Assembly (NCBI GenBank): GCA_022448245.1
Contig: JAKVCO010000007.1
Span: 124,001-188,000 of the forward strand
Source of the DNA: Paracoccaceae bacterium
GTDB lineage: Bacteria > Pseudomonadota > Alphaproteobacteria > Rhodobacterales > Rhodobacteraceae
Length of the DNA stretch: 64,000 nt
Direction: 5' to 3'
The first letter of the stretch is position 1; each line of letters starts with the position of its first letter. This document shows positions 19,740 to 29,971 of this stretch, piece by piece. A program made the position numbers and the translations under genes. The notes below the pieces were generated by a model. That model did not search any database. It was given only the letters and a program-made list of their open reading frames with translations, and was not told where the DNA came from.

Positions 19740-20005
19740 GCTCGCGCCCTCAGCCCGCGCGGATCGGAGGCGAAGAGAAAGAAGAGGAGTGCCCGGACCG
19801 TTGAATCCGGAGAAACAGCGCACTGTGGCCCTGACACTCTCATCAAATCATCCCCATGTTATGCGCGCCACATATGGTGGCAACCATACAAAGACAGGGC
19901 ACGCATATACCAACGCGCAAGATGTAGTGGTCACCCGGGATTCAAGTCAACCAAAGGCGGGCTTTTAAGCTCGGAAATGCGTGTTTTGGGGCCAGAAACG
20001 CGGTT

Positions 20006-21274
20006 TCAGCCGTTTTCCCGCAACACATGGCCCGCGAAGTAGAGCGACCCACAGATCAGAACCCGCGCTGGGCCTTGAGCCGCAAGTGCCCGGAGCGCCT
20101 CTTCGAGGCCCGCCGCGGTGTCCGCGTGGATGCCAACGTCGCTGGCTGCGGCCGCAGTTTCATCGGCCGTCAGTGTCGCGTCTTCACCTGGGATCGAACA
20201 GGCCGTCAGCGTCGCAAGCTGTGGCGCGAGCTGGGCCATGTAGCCCCGCACGTCCTTTGTCTTGAGCATCCCGCACACCGCATGCGTGGGCCGGTCAGGC
20301 AAATCCGCGATCGTCCGCGCCAGCATCGCCCCGGCGGCAGGGTTGTGCCCACCATCAAGCCAAAGCTCGAGCGTGGGGAAACGGTCAACCAGCGCCCCAA
20401 TCTGAAGCCGCTGCATCCGCGCGGGCCAGTAGACATCCGTCATGGCCGCCTCGAAGGCGGCCTCCGGCTGCTCGAGGTGGCGGAGTGTCGCGAGCGCGGC
20501 ACCCGCGTTCAGGATCTGGTGCGGCCCCGGCAGCGCAGGCAGGGGCAGATCAAGGAGACCGGTTTCGTCCTGATAGATCAGGCGGCCACGTTCCTCGGAC
20601 ACATGCCAGTGCTGACCATAGGCAAGGATCGGCGCTCCGACGCGGGCGGCGGTCGACTCGATGACGTACATCGCCTCTTCATGCTGCGGGCCCACAACAC
20701 AGGTCACGCCCCGCTTGATGATGCCTGCCTTTTCGCCCGCGATGGCGCCAAGCGTGTCACCCAGGAAAGCCTGATGATCCATGTCGACAGGCGTGATGAT
20801 CGTGGCAGCAGGCTTTGCAAAGATGTTCGTCGCATCAAGGCGCCCGCCGAGACCAACTTCCATCAGCGTGAAATCCGCAGGCGTCCGGGCATAGGCGATC
20901 ATGGCCGCGACGGTCGTGATCTCGAAATAGGTGATCGGCGCACCGCCATTGGCCGCGTAGCATTGATCGAGCACTTCGCTCAGATGGGCCTCAGAGATCA
21001 GCTCCCCAGCCAGGCGGATACGTTCGTGAAAGCGGGCGAGATGCGGCGAGGTATAGGCATGTACCTTGAGCCCTGCGCCCTCGAGGCCCGCACGGATCAT
21101 CGCCTGTGTCGAACCCTTGCCGTTCGTGCCCGCCACGTGGATCACGGGCGGCACCTTCTCGTGCGGGTTATCGAGCGCCTTGAGCAGGTGCCAAACCCGG
21201 TCGAGCGTCAGATCGATGATCTTGGGGTGCAGCTCCATCATCCTGGCGAGGATGACGTCAGAGCCCTCAGTCAT
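20006..21274 (-). CDS. folC: Bifunctional folylpolyglutamate/dihydrofolate synthase FolC
   Basis: ATP-dependent Mur-ligase-like enzyme of about 422 residues that adds glutamate to dihydropteroate and to folates in the cytoplasm. The P-loop VAGTNGKGSTQAMI is near residue 48. The family signatures YTSPHLARFHERIR, EVGLGGRLDATN and WLDGGHNPAA are all present. The ATG at 21274 overlaps the accD stop by 8 bp, the conserved accD-folC arrangement. In-frame codons further upstream lie inside accD and are unlikely starts. Confidence 0.95.
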   Translation of the reverse strand: MTEGSDVILARMMELHPKIIDLTLDRVWHLLKALDNPHEKVPPVIHVAGTNGKGSTQAMIRAGLEGAGLKVHAYTSPHLARFHERIRLAGELISEAHLSEVLDQCYAANGGAPITYFEITTVAAMIAYARTPADFTLMEVGLGGRLDATNIFAKPAATIITPVDMDHQAFLGDTLGAIAGEKAGIIKRGVTCVVGPQHEEAMYVIESTAARVGAPILAYGQHWHVSEERGRLIYQDETGLLDLPLPALPGPHQILNAGAALATLRHLEQPEAAFEAAMTDVYWPARMQRLQIGALVDRFPTLELWLDGGHNPAAGAMLARTIADLPDRPTHAVCGMLKTKDVRGYMAQLAPQLATLTACSIPGEDATLTADETAAAASDVGIHADTAAGLEEALRALAAQGPARVLICGSLYFAGHVLRENG

Positions 21275-22208
21275 CGTTGCTCTCAGCAGGCGCAGTTGCT
21301 GCGTCTTCTGCGCCTTCGGCATCAGAGGCCGGTGCCGGAAGATCGCCCATGATCGCGGGCGGCTCACCAAGGAGCATGCGGGTGATCACGATCAGCTCTT
21401 CACGCATCTTGCCGCGATGGGTCACACGGTCGAGCATGCCATGATCCAGCAGATACTCTGCCCGCTGGAAGCCCTCGGGCAGCGTCTCACGGATGGTCTG
21501 TTCAATGACGCGCGGGCCCGCGAAACAGATCAGGGCGTTCGGCTCAGCAATCTGGACGTCGCCCAGCATCGCATAACTCGCCGTCACACCACCAGTCGTC
21601 GGATGGGTAAGAACCACAATATAGGGAAGCCCGGCTTCCTTGAGCATCTGCACAGCGACCGTCGTGCGTGGCATCTGCATGAGGGACAAGATGCCCTCCT
21701 GCATACGCGCGCCACCGGCAGCAGAGAACAGGATCAGCGGGCACTTCTTTTCCACCGCGCGCTCAGCGGCGGCGATGATGGCGTTTCCGACATACATCCC
21801 CATGGATCCCGCCATGAAGCTAAAGTCTTGCCCGGCGGCAACGATGGGCGTGCGGCCCATCTCGCCCTCGGCGATCAACATCGCCTCTTTCTCGGCGGTG
21901 GCCTTTTGGGCGGCCTTCAGGCGGTCGGGGTACTTCTTTTGATCGCGGAAATGGAGCGGGTCCACCACCGGCTCCGGTACGGCGATCTCGGTGAAGATGC
22001 CGCCGTCAAAGAGCGCCGTGAAGCGGTCGCGCGGGCTGATCGCCATGTGGTGATTACAGTTCGTGCAGACGTACAGGTTGTCAGACAGCTCTCGGTGAAA
22101 AAGCATCTGTCCGCATTCGGTGCACTTGGTCCACAGGTTCTCGGGCACCTCCCGGCGCGAGAAGAGAGAGTTGATCGTGGGGCGAACGTAGTTCGTGATC
22201 CAGTTCAT
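21267..22208 (-). CDS. accD: Acetyl-CoA carboxylase carboxyltransferase subunit beta
   Basis: Transfers carboxyl from carboxybiotin to acetyl-CoA together with AccA, the committed step of fatty-acid synthesis. The 313-residue protein has the N-terminal four-cysteine zinc ribbon (CTECGQ and CTNCNHH). The crotonase-like core follows, with GGARMQEGILSLMQM and HPTTGGVTASYAMLGD. Start ATG at 22208 gives MNWITNYV, the usual AccD N-terminus; a TTG eight codons upstream is less likely. It overlaps folC downstream. Confidence 0.96.
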   Translation of the reverse strand: MNWITNYVRPTINSLFSRREVPENLWTKCTECGQMLFHRELSDNLYVCTNCNHHMAISPRDRFTALFDGGIFTEIAVPEPVVDPLHFRDQKKYPDRLKAAQKATAEKEAMLIAEGEMGRTPIVAAGQDFSFMAGSMGMYVGNAIIAAAERAVEKKCPLILFSAAGGARMQEGILSLMQMPRTTVAVQMLKEAGLPYIVVLTHPTTGGVTASYAMLGDVQIAEPNALICFAGPRVIEQTIRETLPEGFQRAEYLLDHGMLDRVTHRGKMREELIVITRMLLGEPPAIMGDLPAPASDAEGAEDAATAPAESNDD

Positions 22209-22263
22209 GGCGCTGCTCTTGTTTGCTTGCAAACGAGATAGGCAAGGCCGACGAGAAACGCAA

Positions 22264-23142
22264 TCAGCGCTTCAATGCGTGGCGGGCCGCTAACCATAAA
22301 ACGAGCAAGAAAATCAGGTGCTGGAGGGTCCAGAAGAGCAAAATCACCGGATCGGGCACGCCACCGCCCGGCCAAGGCGCGTATACGAAGAGAGCGCCCG
22401 CGGACATGAAGCCGCCTTCCTCAGCGAAGAGGCAGATCGCGAACATGTTGTAGGCCAGATGCAGGCCCCACGCCGCGCCGAGGCTGCCCGTCCGGGCCGT
22501 CAGGTCCACGCAGGCCAGTCCAAAGGCTAGAACCCACGTCATATAGGTCAGCGACGCAAAGACCGACGACGTATCATTGAACACATGGCTCGCCGCAAAT
22601 ACCGCCGACGGCGCCACCATCCAGACCGCCACGCGCGTGAAGTGCGCGCAGGCCATGTGATGCAGATAGCCGCGAAAGAAGAACTCCTCCCCCAGCGTCT
22701 GGATCCCGATTGCGAAAAAAGCGAGGGGCAAAAAGGCAAGCCATGGTCCTAGCGGGCGCATCTCGGCCCCGGTGAAATCTCCCATCAGCAGGATAAAGGC
22801 CAGATAGGCGGCAGTGACCGCCGCAAGCACCCGCCAGAAATCAGAGAAGAAGCGCCGCCCGTCCCCAAGGAAGCGCCTAGGGTCGATCCCATGCAACCGC
22901 CGCGCCAAGAGCGCCGTCAGCGCGGTCAGGACCCCAAAGAAGCCCGCGTTTAGAAGAAAGCCGATGGCCATCTCGCCCCACCCGGTTTCTGGGGGAAGGG
23001 CGGCGAGGAATGCCTGCCTCAGGAGGGACCACCCCAGATATGCGGTCAGACCGCCGAGCAGCGCCAAGCCCGGCTCACCGGGACTGCGAAGGTACGAGAT
23101 AATGCGACGGTTTGGAGCGTAGTTGCCCCAAAATCTATCCAT
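22264..23142 (-). CDS. CPBP-family intramembrane metalloprotease (copy 1)
   Basis: A 292-residue protein with about eight membrane segments. It has the three CPBP (Abi/RCE1-like) motifs: GEEFFFRGYL with the paired glutamates and arginine, FAASHVFND with a histidine, and HLAYNMF. Related proteins cleave prenylated CAAX proteins in eukaryotes and act in peptide processing or self-immunity in bacteria; the bacterial substrate is unknown. It starts within the end of the neighbouring paralogue (8-bp overlap), so the two are cotranscribed. Confidence 0.88.
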   Translation of the reverse strand: MDRFWGNYAPNRRIISYLRSPGEPGLALLGGLTAYLGWSLLRQAFLAALPPETGWGEMAIGFLLNAGFFGVLTALTALLARRLHGIDPRRFLGDGRRFFSDFWRVLAAVTAAYLAFILLMGDFTGAEMRPLGPWLAFLPLAFFAIGIQTLGEEFFFRGYLHHMACAHFTRVAVWMVAPSAVFAASHVFNDTSSVFASLTYMTWVLAFGLACVDLTARTGSLGAAWGLHLAYNMFAICLFAEEGGFMSAGALFVYAPWPGGGVPDPVILLFWTLQHLIFLLVLWLAARHALKR

Positions 23143-24001
23143 GCCGCCTGCGCCAAAGCATGTAGATCAAGATCAGGCCTGCGGCATCGAGGAAGAGGAG
23201 CGGCCGAACCGCCGTATCCGCCACGCTGATACCAACCGATGTGAGACCAAGCCCGCTCAACGGCCCAACAAATGAGAAGACGAGCAGCGCTTGTACGTTG
23301 TTGACGAAGTGAAGGCCCCAGGCAGCGCCGATGCTGCCAGTGCGGGCCGTAATGTCACCGGTCACCAGCGCAAAGAGGAAGATCACCCCCAGATAGAGCC
23401 AAAGGTTCGCGCCCATCGTCTCGGCGTCAAAATGCACGAAGGCAAAGACCGCGGCCGGGATGCCCATCCAGACGGCCTGAACCGACGTGCGCGCGCCCAA
23501 TTGCTGTTGCAGGTACCCGCGAAAGACGAGCTCCTCCGCGCCGGTCTGAAGCGCTACGAGCGGCAGCGCCACTGGCAGAAGAAGAAGCCAAAGACCAAAG
23601 GGCGTATTCACCGTGAGATCGAGCGTGAATGCAACGATTGTTCCGCCGATGAGAGCCACCACCAGCGCGAGTTGGACCATCGACAGAAAATCTCGGCCGA
23701 GCAGAGATCGGTCGCCCAGCAGCGTGAGTGGGCTTCGGTCGTGCAAATAGATGACGACGATTGCCACCGCGCCCGCCATGATCCCGAAATGCGCCAATAG
23801 GAATAATACTCCGCGCGGCGAGGCGCCGGTCGCGATTTCGTCTACGGCTGCAGCCCCAACAAACGAATGCAGCAGACCAAAGAAGGCAAAGCTGCCCCCC
23901 ATGTAGAGCGCCGTCGCGCATACGAGCCCCACGGCCGTGCGCCAGTATTCGGCCTTTGCGCGGGCGGGTTCAGTGAGGCCATTGAATGCGGGGTAAGCCA
24001 T
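23135..24001 (-). CDS. CPBP-family intramembrane metalloprotease (copy 2)
   Basis: A 288-residue paralogue of the next gene, with about eight hydrophobic segments. The motifs are GAEELVFRGYLQQQ, FAFVHFDAE and HFVNNVQ. Both copies also share the segment TARTGS(L/I)GAAWGLHxxxN near the third motif, which points to duplication. It is the upstream gene of a two-gene unit and is divergent from ilvD over a 146-bp gap. That gap holds a 9-bp inverted repeat at 24029-24054. Its substrate is unknown. Confidence 0.88.
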   Translation of the reverse strand: MAYPAFNGLTEPARAKAEYWRTAVGLVCATALYMGGSFAFFGLLHSFVGAAAVDEIATGASPRGVLFLLAHFGIMAGAVAIVVIYLHDRSPLTLLGDRSLLGRDFLSMVQLALVVALIGGTIVAFTLDLTVNTPFGLWLLLLPVALPLVALQTGAEELVFRGYLQQQLGARTSVQAVWMGIPAAVFAFVHFDAETMGANLWLYLGVIFLFALVTGDITARTGSIGAAWGLHFVNNVQALLVFSFVGPLSGLGLTSVGISVADTAVRPLLFLDAAGLILIYMLWRRRHG

Positions 24002-24147
24002 AGGCCACGCCTAAGCCTCAGCCCCGCCCAGCGCAAGCCGAGTTCCTTGCGCTGAGGTCAGTAACGCGCTTGCCTCAGGCGACTTGGCCCATTATCCCCA
24101 GCGGGCTAGGTTCCAAGCAACGCGCCAGGCTCCAGGAGAGGCCCCAG

Positions 24148-25881
24148 ATGCTCAAAAAGACATTCGACAAGACCAACCTTCCGTCCCGCCATGTGACCGA
24201 GGGCCCCGCGCGTGCGCCGCACCGCTCGTATCTTTATGCGATGGGTCTGACTGATGACGAAATTCACCAGCCGCTTGTAGGCGTGGCAACCTGCTGGAAC
24301 GAAGCTGCACCTTGTAACATCGCCCTGAACCGTCAGGCGCAGGCCGTAAAGCTGGGCGTCAAGCAAGCCTACGGTACCCCGCGCGAATTCACGACGATCA
24401 CCGTGACCGACGGCATCGCCATGGGCCACGAGGGCATGAAGAGCTCGCTGGCGTCCCGCGAAGCCATTGCAGACACTGTCGAGTTGACCATGCGCGGCCA
24501 TTGCTACGACGCCATCGTGGGCCTTGCGGGCTGCGATAAGTCGCTGCCGGGCATGATGATGGCCATGGTACGCCTGAATGTACCGTCGGTCTTTATCTAT
24601 GGCGGATCGATCCTCCCAGGCCGCCTCAACGGTAAAGACGTCACCGTCCAGGACGTGTTCGAGGCCGTGGGCCAGCACCAGGCTGGTAACTATTCCGACG
24701 AAGAACTCGCCGTGCTCGAGCGTGTCGCCTGCCCCACCATGGGCGCCTGCGGCGGCCAGTTCACCGCCAACACCATGGCGTGCGTATCGGAGGCCATGGG
24801 CCTCGCGCTGCCGAACTCTGCCGGCGCGCCGGCGGCCTATGAGAGCCGCGACGCCTATGGCTCTGCCTCTGGCGAGGCGGTCATGAACCTTCTGGCCCAG
24901 AACATCCGCGCGCGGGACATCGTGACCCGTGAGAGCCTTGAGAACGCAGCGCGCGTTGTGGCCTGCACCGGCGGCTCCACCAACGCGGGCCTGCACCTGC
25001 CTGCCATCGCGCATGAAGCGGGCATCGAGTTCTTCCTCGACGACGTGTGCGACATCTTCCGCGAGACCCCCTACTTCGTCGACCTCAAGCCCGGCGGCCA
25101 ATACGTGGCCAAGGACATGTACGAAGTGGGTGGTGTGCCCGTCGTTATGAAAGAGCTGCGTAAGCAGGGCCTCGTCCACGAGGATTGCATCACCGCCACG
25201 GGCCGCTCCATCGGCGAAGAGCTCGATATCGTGGAGCGTGAAGCAGACGGCCGCGTCATCTACCCGATCGAAAAGCCGATCACCGCCACCGGCGGCGTTG
25301 TGGGCCTCAAGGGCAACCTCGCCCCCGAAGGCGCCATCGTGAAAGTGGCAGGCATGAGCGAAGAGCAGCAGCGCTTCGTAGGCCCAGCGCGCATCTTCGA
25401 ATGTGAAGAAGACGCGTTCGAGGCCGTCAAAAAGCGTGAGTACGAAGTCGGCGACGTCATCGTCATCCGCAACGAGGGCCCCTCTGGCGGCCCCGGCATG
25501 CGCGAGATGTTGGCAACCACCGCTGCACTGTCGGGCCAAGGTATGGGCAAGAAAGTGGCACTGATTACGGACGGGCGTTTCTCTGGCGCAACACGTGGCT
25601 TCTGCGTGGGCCATGTTGGGCCCGAAGCCGCGCATTGCGGACCAATTGGCTTGCTCCAGAACGGCGATGTGATCACGCTGGACGCAGTAAAAGGCGAAAT
25701 CTCGGTGGACGTGTCCGACGAGGAATTCGCCAAAAGAAAAGAGGCATGGCAGGGTGCAAAACCCACGATCTATGCCTCGGGGGCATTGTGGAAGTATGCG
25801 CAGTTGGTTGGCGAAACCTACCGTGGGGCAGTCACGCACCCGGGCGGAGCAGAAGAAAAGCACACCTACGCGGATCTTTAA
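24148..25881 (+). CDS. ilvD: Dihydroxy-acid dehydratase IlvD
   Basis: Iron-sulfur enzyme of 577 residues that dehydrates dihydroxy-isovalerate and its methyl homologue in valine, isoleucine and leucine synthesis. The IlvD/Edd signature [16 protein letters not shown] is near residue 130. The cluster cysteines lie in [16 protein letters not shown] and [17 protein letters not shown] late [14 protein letters not shown] motif is also present. The ATG at 24148 follows CCAGGAGAGG. Length is normal. No attenuator-type leader peptide is evident upstream. Confidence 0.96.
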   Translation: MLKKTFDKTNLPSRHVTEGPARAPHRSYLYAMGLTDDEIHQPLVGVATCWNEAAPCNIALNRQAQAVKLGVKQAYGTPREFTTITVTDGIAMGHEGMKSSLASREAIADTVELTMRGHCYDAIVGLAGCDKSLPGMMMAMVRLNVPSVFIYGGSILPGRLNGKDVTVQDVFEAVGQHQAGNYSDEELAVLERVACPTMGACGGQFTANTMACVSEAMGLALPNSAGAPAAYESRDAYGSASGEAVMNLLAQNIRARDIVTRESLENAARVVACTGGSTNAGLHLPAIAHEAGIEFFLDDVCDIFRETPYFVDLKPGGQYVAKDMYEVGGVPVVMKELRKQGLVHEDCITATGRSIGEELDIVEREADGRVIYPIEKPITATGGVVGLKGNLAPEGAIVKVAGMSEEQQRFVGPARIFECEEDAFEAVKKREYEVGDVIVIRNEGPSGGPGMREMLATTAALSGQGMGKKVALITDGRFSGATRGFCVGHVGPEAAHCGPIGLLQNGDVITLDAVKGEISVDVSDEEFAKRKEAWQGAKPTIYASGALWKYAQLVGETYRGAVTHPGGAEEKHTYADL

Positions 25882-26599
25882 ACGCGCAGGCTATGTGGGT
25901 CTGACGGCACTTGTCCTCGCGGGCTGCGAGGGGGTGCCGGCATTCTCTTTTGGCTCACTTAACATCGATAGAGAGCGCGGCAGGATCGTGACGCAGGAGG
26001 TCACGCTCGCTGATGGGCTGCGCGTACGGGCGCCCTTTGGCAAATGCATCGACACACGGCGCACCCGTCAGGCGGGCGCGAACGCCACCGTCGTCATTGC
26101 CAATTGCTCCAATCTTGGGGGCCGCGCGGATATCGGAGCGGCGGTGCCGGGCATTATCCTTGTGACAGTCGCACCGGGCCGGCATGGCGATATCGGCACG
26201 CTGAGCAGTATCGTACGCTCGAACCCCGGTGTGCTCAGCCGATCTGGGCTGTCGGAAGACGTGCAGCTGATCTCGGCAACGGCATCGGCCTCGGCGCTTT
26301 ATGTGAACCTCGTCGATAGCTCGCCCGGCGGGCCTGACGGCGTCAGCGCACGGCACTGGAAAGCCGCAGTCGATGTTGCTGGACGTGCGATCGTGATCTC
26401 GGTCTTTGGGGAGGCATCCGGCCCCCTCACTGGCGAGGCGGGTGAGGACGTCGCGCGCGATGTGGCGCAAGCGCTTCTTGATGTGAACGCGGAGACTCCG
26501 GCGCCTTCACCAACAACAATGATTGAAACGCCGGTCGAAAGGTCGGACAATGCGGTCCAAGGATTGTTTGAGGGCCTCTTTGGATCCCGCGAGCAGTGA
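25796..26599 (+). CDS. Putative lipoprotein of unknown function
   Basis: An open frame encodes a signal-like segment [17 protein letters not shown] with lipobox LAGC. A roughly 220-residue mature part follows, ending in a Pro/Thr-rich tail. I do not recognise the family. The start is uncertain: an ATG at 25796 lies inside the ilvD 3' end and gives a long polar leader, while a GTG at 25895 gives a very short signal without positive charges. An intermediate TTG or GTG is possible. The basic residues before the hydrophobic run favour a start upstream of 25880. It lies just after ilvD on the same strand. Confidence 0.65.
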   Translation: MRSWLAKPTVGQSRTRAEQKKSTPTRIFKRAGYVGLTALVLAGCEGVPAFSFGSLNIDRERGRIVTQEVTLADGLRVRAPFGKCIDTRRTRQAGANATVVIANCSNLGGRADIGAAVPGIILVTVAPGRHGDIGTLSSIVRSNPGVLSRSGLSEDVQLISATASASALYVNLVDSSPGGPDGVSARHWKAAVDVAGRAIVISVFGEASGPLTGEAGEDVARDVAQALLDVNAETPAPSPTTMIETPVERSDNAVQGLFEGLFGSREQ

Positions 26600-26652
26600 T
26601 GTCGTAACCAAGAGCGGGATATACCCGCCGGGAACAGGCAAACGGGCGAGAC

Positions 26653-27405
26653 GTGATAGAAAATATCCTCAACCGCGACGCGCTACGGCGCTGGAGCCGG
26701 GCCGCAAAAGGCGCCGCTCATGCCGATTTGCCCGAACTCAAGCGGCAGGCTGCGGATGCACAGAAGCTGCGCCATCACCTCAATGAAGTGATCTTCAACG
26801 CCGAACATCGGCTGGCTCTTCCTGCTATTGGATCAAATGCCTTCCAGAAGCCGCGCAATTCGGATTGGTCATGGCGCCCGGAACTCTGGCGCGGCCCTGT
26901 GCCCCAGATCGGCATCGTCGCAGCCGACAGCCAAACCACGCTGGGCGATGAGGCGACGCTCTTCCACGATTGCCGTCAGAGCGAGCTGACCCTTCGCCAG
27001 ATCCGCAACACCCGCGCGCGCGATCTCGCGCCCTTCGGGGTGCGCATGGATGTCTTCCGCTTTGATGGCTCGTTCCTATCGATCGCCCTCGACCTGCCGA
27101 AGACCGCTGTTGAAGGATTGCGCAAGAAGCACCTTCTGCGGATCAACACGATCATCGAAACGGAAAAACCGCTCGAGATCTTTGCGCGCCTGAACCTGCG
27201 CCACGGACCCAACACCGAACAGATCGTGCGGGAGCTGCCTCTGGCACAGGAAGATGTCTGGGTGGAGTTCGACCTCGCCTACACCAACATCAACGAAAAG
27301 CGGATGGAACGGGCCTGGCTTGACGTGATCTTCGAGGGCCCGGAGATGAATATGGTGACCGTCCGCGACATGACCTTCTCGCGCTCGCCGCGCGCTGAAC
27401 TCTAA
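26653..27405 (+). CDS. DUF6478 family protein
   Basis: A 250-residue protein without signal peptide or membrane segment, similar in feel to DUF6478 proteins conserved in Rhodobacterales. The first third is helical and charged. The rest is a beta-rich domain (FRFDGSFLSIALDLP, WVEFDLAYTNINEKRMERAW) ending in a short basic tail. It starts with GTG at 26653. It is followed after 12 bp by another small gene that probably belongs to the same unit. No biochemical role is known to me. Confidence 0.72.
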   Translation: MIENILNRDALRRWSRAAKGAAHADLPELKRQAADAQKLRHHLNEVIFNAEHRLALPAIGSNAFQKPRNSDWSWRPELWRGPVPQIGIVAADSQTTLGDEATLFHDCRQSELTLRQIRNTRARDLAPFGVRMDVFRFDGSFLSIALDLPKTAVEGLRKKHLLRINTIIETEKPLEIFARLNLRHGPNTEQIVRELPLAQEDVWVEFDLAYTNINEKRMERAWLDVIFEGPEMNMVTVRDMTFSRSPRAEL

Positions 27406-27417
27406 GGGGCCAACGGC

Positions 27418-27783
27418 ATGACACAGGTGACGCTCACCCAAGTGCAGATTCAGGAAGGGGTTTGGGAAGGCCACCTTGCTGGCACCGATATCGCCCCAAG
27501 CATTGTTGTCACGCACCTCGAGGTTCCTTTGCCTGACGTAGCGGTCAGCAAGGATGTCGACGGCTGGCGCATTGCCGTGTCAATCCCGCCTCATACCCTC
27601 TCTGACGGCGTTCAGACCTATCTGGTCAAAGATGCCGATACCGAAGACACTCTGGCGAGCTTTGCAATCGCGGCCGGTGCACCGCTCTCTGAGGACCTCC
27701 GCGCGGAGGTGGACCTGCTGAGGGCGGAATTGGACATGCTCAAGCGTGCATTTCGCCGCCATTGTGTCGAAACAGAGACCTGA
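27418..27783 (+). CDS. Conserved hypothetical protein with C-terminal coiled coil
   Basis: A 121-residue acidic protein. The N-terminal part is beta-rich (VWEGHLAGTDIAPSIVVTHL). The last 35 residues (LSEDLRAEVDLLRAELDMLKRA) have heptad-like leucines expected for a short coiled coil. It sits 12 bp after the DUF6478 gene on the same strand, so a shared function is plausible. No known domain is recognised. Confidence 0.65.
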   Translation: MTQVTLTQVQIQEGVWEGHLAGTDIAPSIVVTHLEVPLPDVAVSKDVDGWRIAVSIPPHTLSDGVQTYLVKDADTEDTLASFAIAAGAPLSEDLRAEVDLLRAELDMLKRAFRRHCVETET

Positions 27784-28005
27784 TCAGGCCTCGATTATTT
27801 CTCCGATTTCGGCGTTCGGCGGAAAATCGCCAATGGTTATGGGGTTTTCCTCGAGCCAGTCTGCAAGGAGTTAACGCACGCAAAGCTGTCCTCAATTGGG
27901 GCACAACGCCCGCAAATACCCCGTTATTGTCGAACACCCGCCCAGAATGAGCCGTGATGTGCCCGGATAACTGACGCTGAACACGAGTTATCACAGGGTT
28001 GCAGC

Positions 28006-28911
28006 ATGGATCGCCTGACTGAAATGGAGGCCTTCGCCACGGTCGTAGACCAAGGAGGCTTCACAGACGCCGCACGGAAGATGGGGATTTCGAAGTCCGC
28101 TGTCTCTAAGCATGTGTCTTCTCTTGAAGCACGTCTTGGAGCGCGCCTCCTTAATCGCACGACGCGTCGCGTCTCTCCGACGGAGATCGGCCTCGCCTAT
28201 TATGACCGCGCCCGTCGCGTCCTAAACGACGCCGGAGAAGCAGACGCTCTTGTGACCTCCATGCAGTCCGCGCCGTCTGGTCTTCTCCGGATTTCCGTTG
28301 CGACCGACTTTGGCGTGAACCACCTGTCTCCGGCTCTGGGCGAATTCCTCAGCGAATTCCCGGACATCACGGTGAATATGGTGCTTAACAACCGCTACGT
28401 TGAACTGATCTCCGAAGGCTTCGACATGGCCGTCCGTATTGGTGAGCTGGAAGACAGCACCCTGCGCGCCCGCAAGCTGACCGAGACGACCAAACGGATG
28501 ATCGCCTCGCCCGCCTATTTCGAGCAGTATGGCCGGCCCGAGAAGATCGACGACCTTAACGAACACAAGCTGCTGCATTACTCCAACCAGTCGAACGGCT
28601 CGGTTTGGAAGCTGACAGCACCTTCGGGCGAAAAGCGCCAAGTGCGCACGGCTGGCTGGCTGACGGTGAACGACGGCCAGTCCCTGCTGAACGCGGCCAT
28701 AAGCGGCCTCGGCATCGCCTATCTTCCGTCCTTCCTCTTCGCTGAAGCTCTCGAACAGGGCCTCGTCGAGGATGCGATCCCGGACCTTCCGGAAGAGACG
28801 CAAGGCATCTACGCGGTCTACCCGCCCGGGCGCTTCACGCAGCCCAAAGTACGTGCCTTCATCGACTTCCTTGTGAATGCCTTTGCCGAAAAGGGCCCTG
28901 ACGCCTGGTAA
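28006..28911 (+). CDS. LysR-family transcriptional regulator
   Basis: The 301-residue regulator has an N-terminal winged helix-turn-helix (FTDAARKMGISKSAVSKHVSSLEARLGARLLNRTTR spans it). The C-terminal periplasmic-binding-protein-like effector domain starts near residue 90. The sequence belongs to the large group of LTTRs with SPTEIG after the HTH. LysR proteins often control a divergent neighbour, but both flanking genes upstream are on the same strand, so the target is unclear. The 222 bp before it show no other gene. Confidence 0.92.
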   Translation: MDRLTEMEAFATVVDQGGFTDAARKMGISKSAVSKHVSSLEARLGARLLNRTTRRVSPTEIGLAYYDRARRVLNDAGEADALVTSMQSAPSGLLRISVATDFGVNHLSPALGEFLSEFPDITVNMVLNNRYVELISEGFDMAVRIGELEDSTLRARKLTETTKRMIASPAYFEQYGRPEKIDDLNEHKLLHYSNQSNGSVWKLTAPSGEKRQVRTAGWLTVNDGQSLLNAAISGLGIAYLPSFLFAEALEQGLVEDAIPDLPEETQGIYAVYPPGRFTQPKVRAFIDFLVNAFAEKGPDAW

Positions 28912-29059
28912 CAGGCGTTCGCGGTCGCCCCCAGCGGCCCTCAGGTTTCCAGCCGCTTCGGTGGTTCACGAGTGTACGAATACTTCTGGTTATTTAGTAA
29001 GTGACGGCTGGATCGAGCGGGTCGAAGGCTATCTTCGGCCCGTTTCGGGTGGGGCACCT

Positions 29060-29971
29060 CTAGTTCGTACTGATGAGGATCACCTCGACCCGGCGGTTCA
29101 GCGTACGCCCTTCTGCCGTCGAATTCGTCGCGCGTGGGGCCAGATATCCCATCCCTTCAGCCGTGACCTGACCTGCTGGCACGCCAAAAGTGTTGATCAA
29201 CAGGGTGCGAGCCGCCGCCGCACGTTCTTTCGAAATTGCCACATTGAGGTCGAGCGCGCCTGACGCGTCCGTGTGCCCGACCAGCGCCACCACCTTTGAC
29301 GGGTTGTCCGAAAGGTACACCGCCAGTTCTTCGAGCGATTGGTATTCATCGTCGAGCAAGATCGTGGAGCCGCTCGCGAAAGTCAGATCTTCGAGCACAA
29401 CGCGCCCTGCGGCTTCAAGCGTCTCGCCCAGTGACCCTGCGGGGGTCGCTGTCGCGGCAGCGGCTGGTACGGCCTGGACCGTCGCTGGCATCTCGCCCGC
29501 AGGGGTGATCCGGGAAAGGTGGACGTATCCCACCGTCGCGCTCCGGCTGGCCAAGGCGCTGACATATTCTTCACCATCGGTCGCGGAGAGGAAAACGAAG
29601 TCGCTGAGATCAACGAACATGTCGGGGGGCGGGATAAGCTCCAGCGAAAAGCGGAAGTCGAAGCCGCCACAGCTTTCCGTTTCGCAGCTCAAAAGCGTCT
29701 CAAAGCCAGCCACCTCGACCGACTGCATGACGGGCGCCATCAGGGCCGCAGGCGCCCCGCCCCCTTCGATGCGATAAGCTTGGATCGTCACCGTACCGTT
29801 GGCGAGCTTCACCGCCGGGACCTCCGCATCGGGGTCCGTGGGCCCCGTGGGCACGGACCGCGCACCTTCGTCGATGATGACTTCGCGGGTCAGTTCCGCA
29901 CCCGCTGGCAGCTCCACCGTCAGCGCCTGCACTGGCAGCGCAAAAACACTAAGGAGGAGCGCTGCTCTCAT
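29060..29971 (-). CDS. OmpA-family periplasmic protein
   Basis: The 303-residue precursor has a signal peptide ending VQALT and a unique middle domain. Its C-terminal OmpA-like domain (DDEYQSLEELAVYLSDNP, ALVGHTDASG, RAAAARTLLI, LNRRVEVILI) would bind peptidoglycan diaminopimelate. No beta-barrel is seen. It is last in a four-gene unit: its ATG overlaps the stop of the AhpD-like gene (ATGA). A role at the cell wall is inferred from the domain alone. Confidence 0.85.
   Translation of the reverse strand: MRAALLLSVFALPVQALTVELPAGAELTREVIIDEGARSVPTGPTDPDAEVPAVKLANGTVTIQAYRIEGGGAPAALMAPVMQSVEVAGFETLLSCETESCGGFDFRFSLELIPPPDMFVDLSDFVFLSATDGEEYVSALASRSATVGYVHLSRITPAGEMPATVQAVPAAAATATPAGSLGETLEAAGRVVLEDLTFASGSTILLDDEYQSLEELAVYLSDNPSKVVALVGHTDASGALDLNVAISKERAAAARTLLINTFGVPAGQVTAEGMGYLAPRATNSTAEGRTLNRRVEVILISTN

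Noticed and set aside
24029..24054. Inverted repeat upstream of ilvD as an attenuator
   Set aside because: A 9-bp stem is present, but there is no U-run and no leader peptide with Val, Ile or Leu codons.
24106..25863. A 585-residue frame antisense to ilvD
   Set aside because: It lies wholly under a clear ilvD, and is rich in His, Ala and Arg as expected from the reverse of GC-rich coding sequence.
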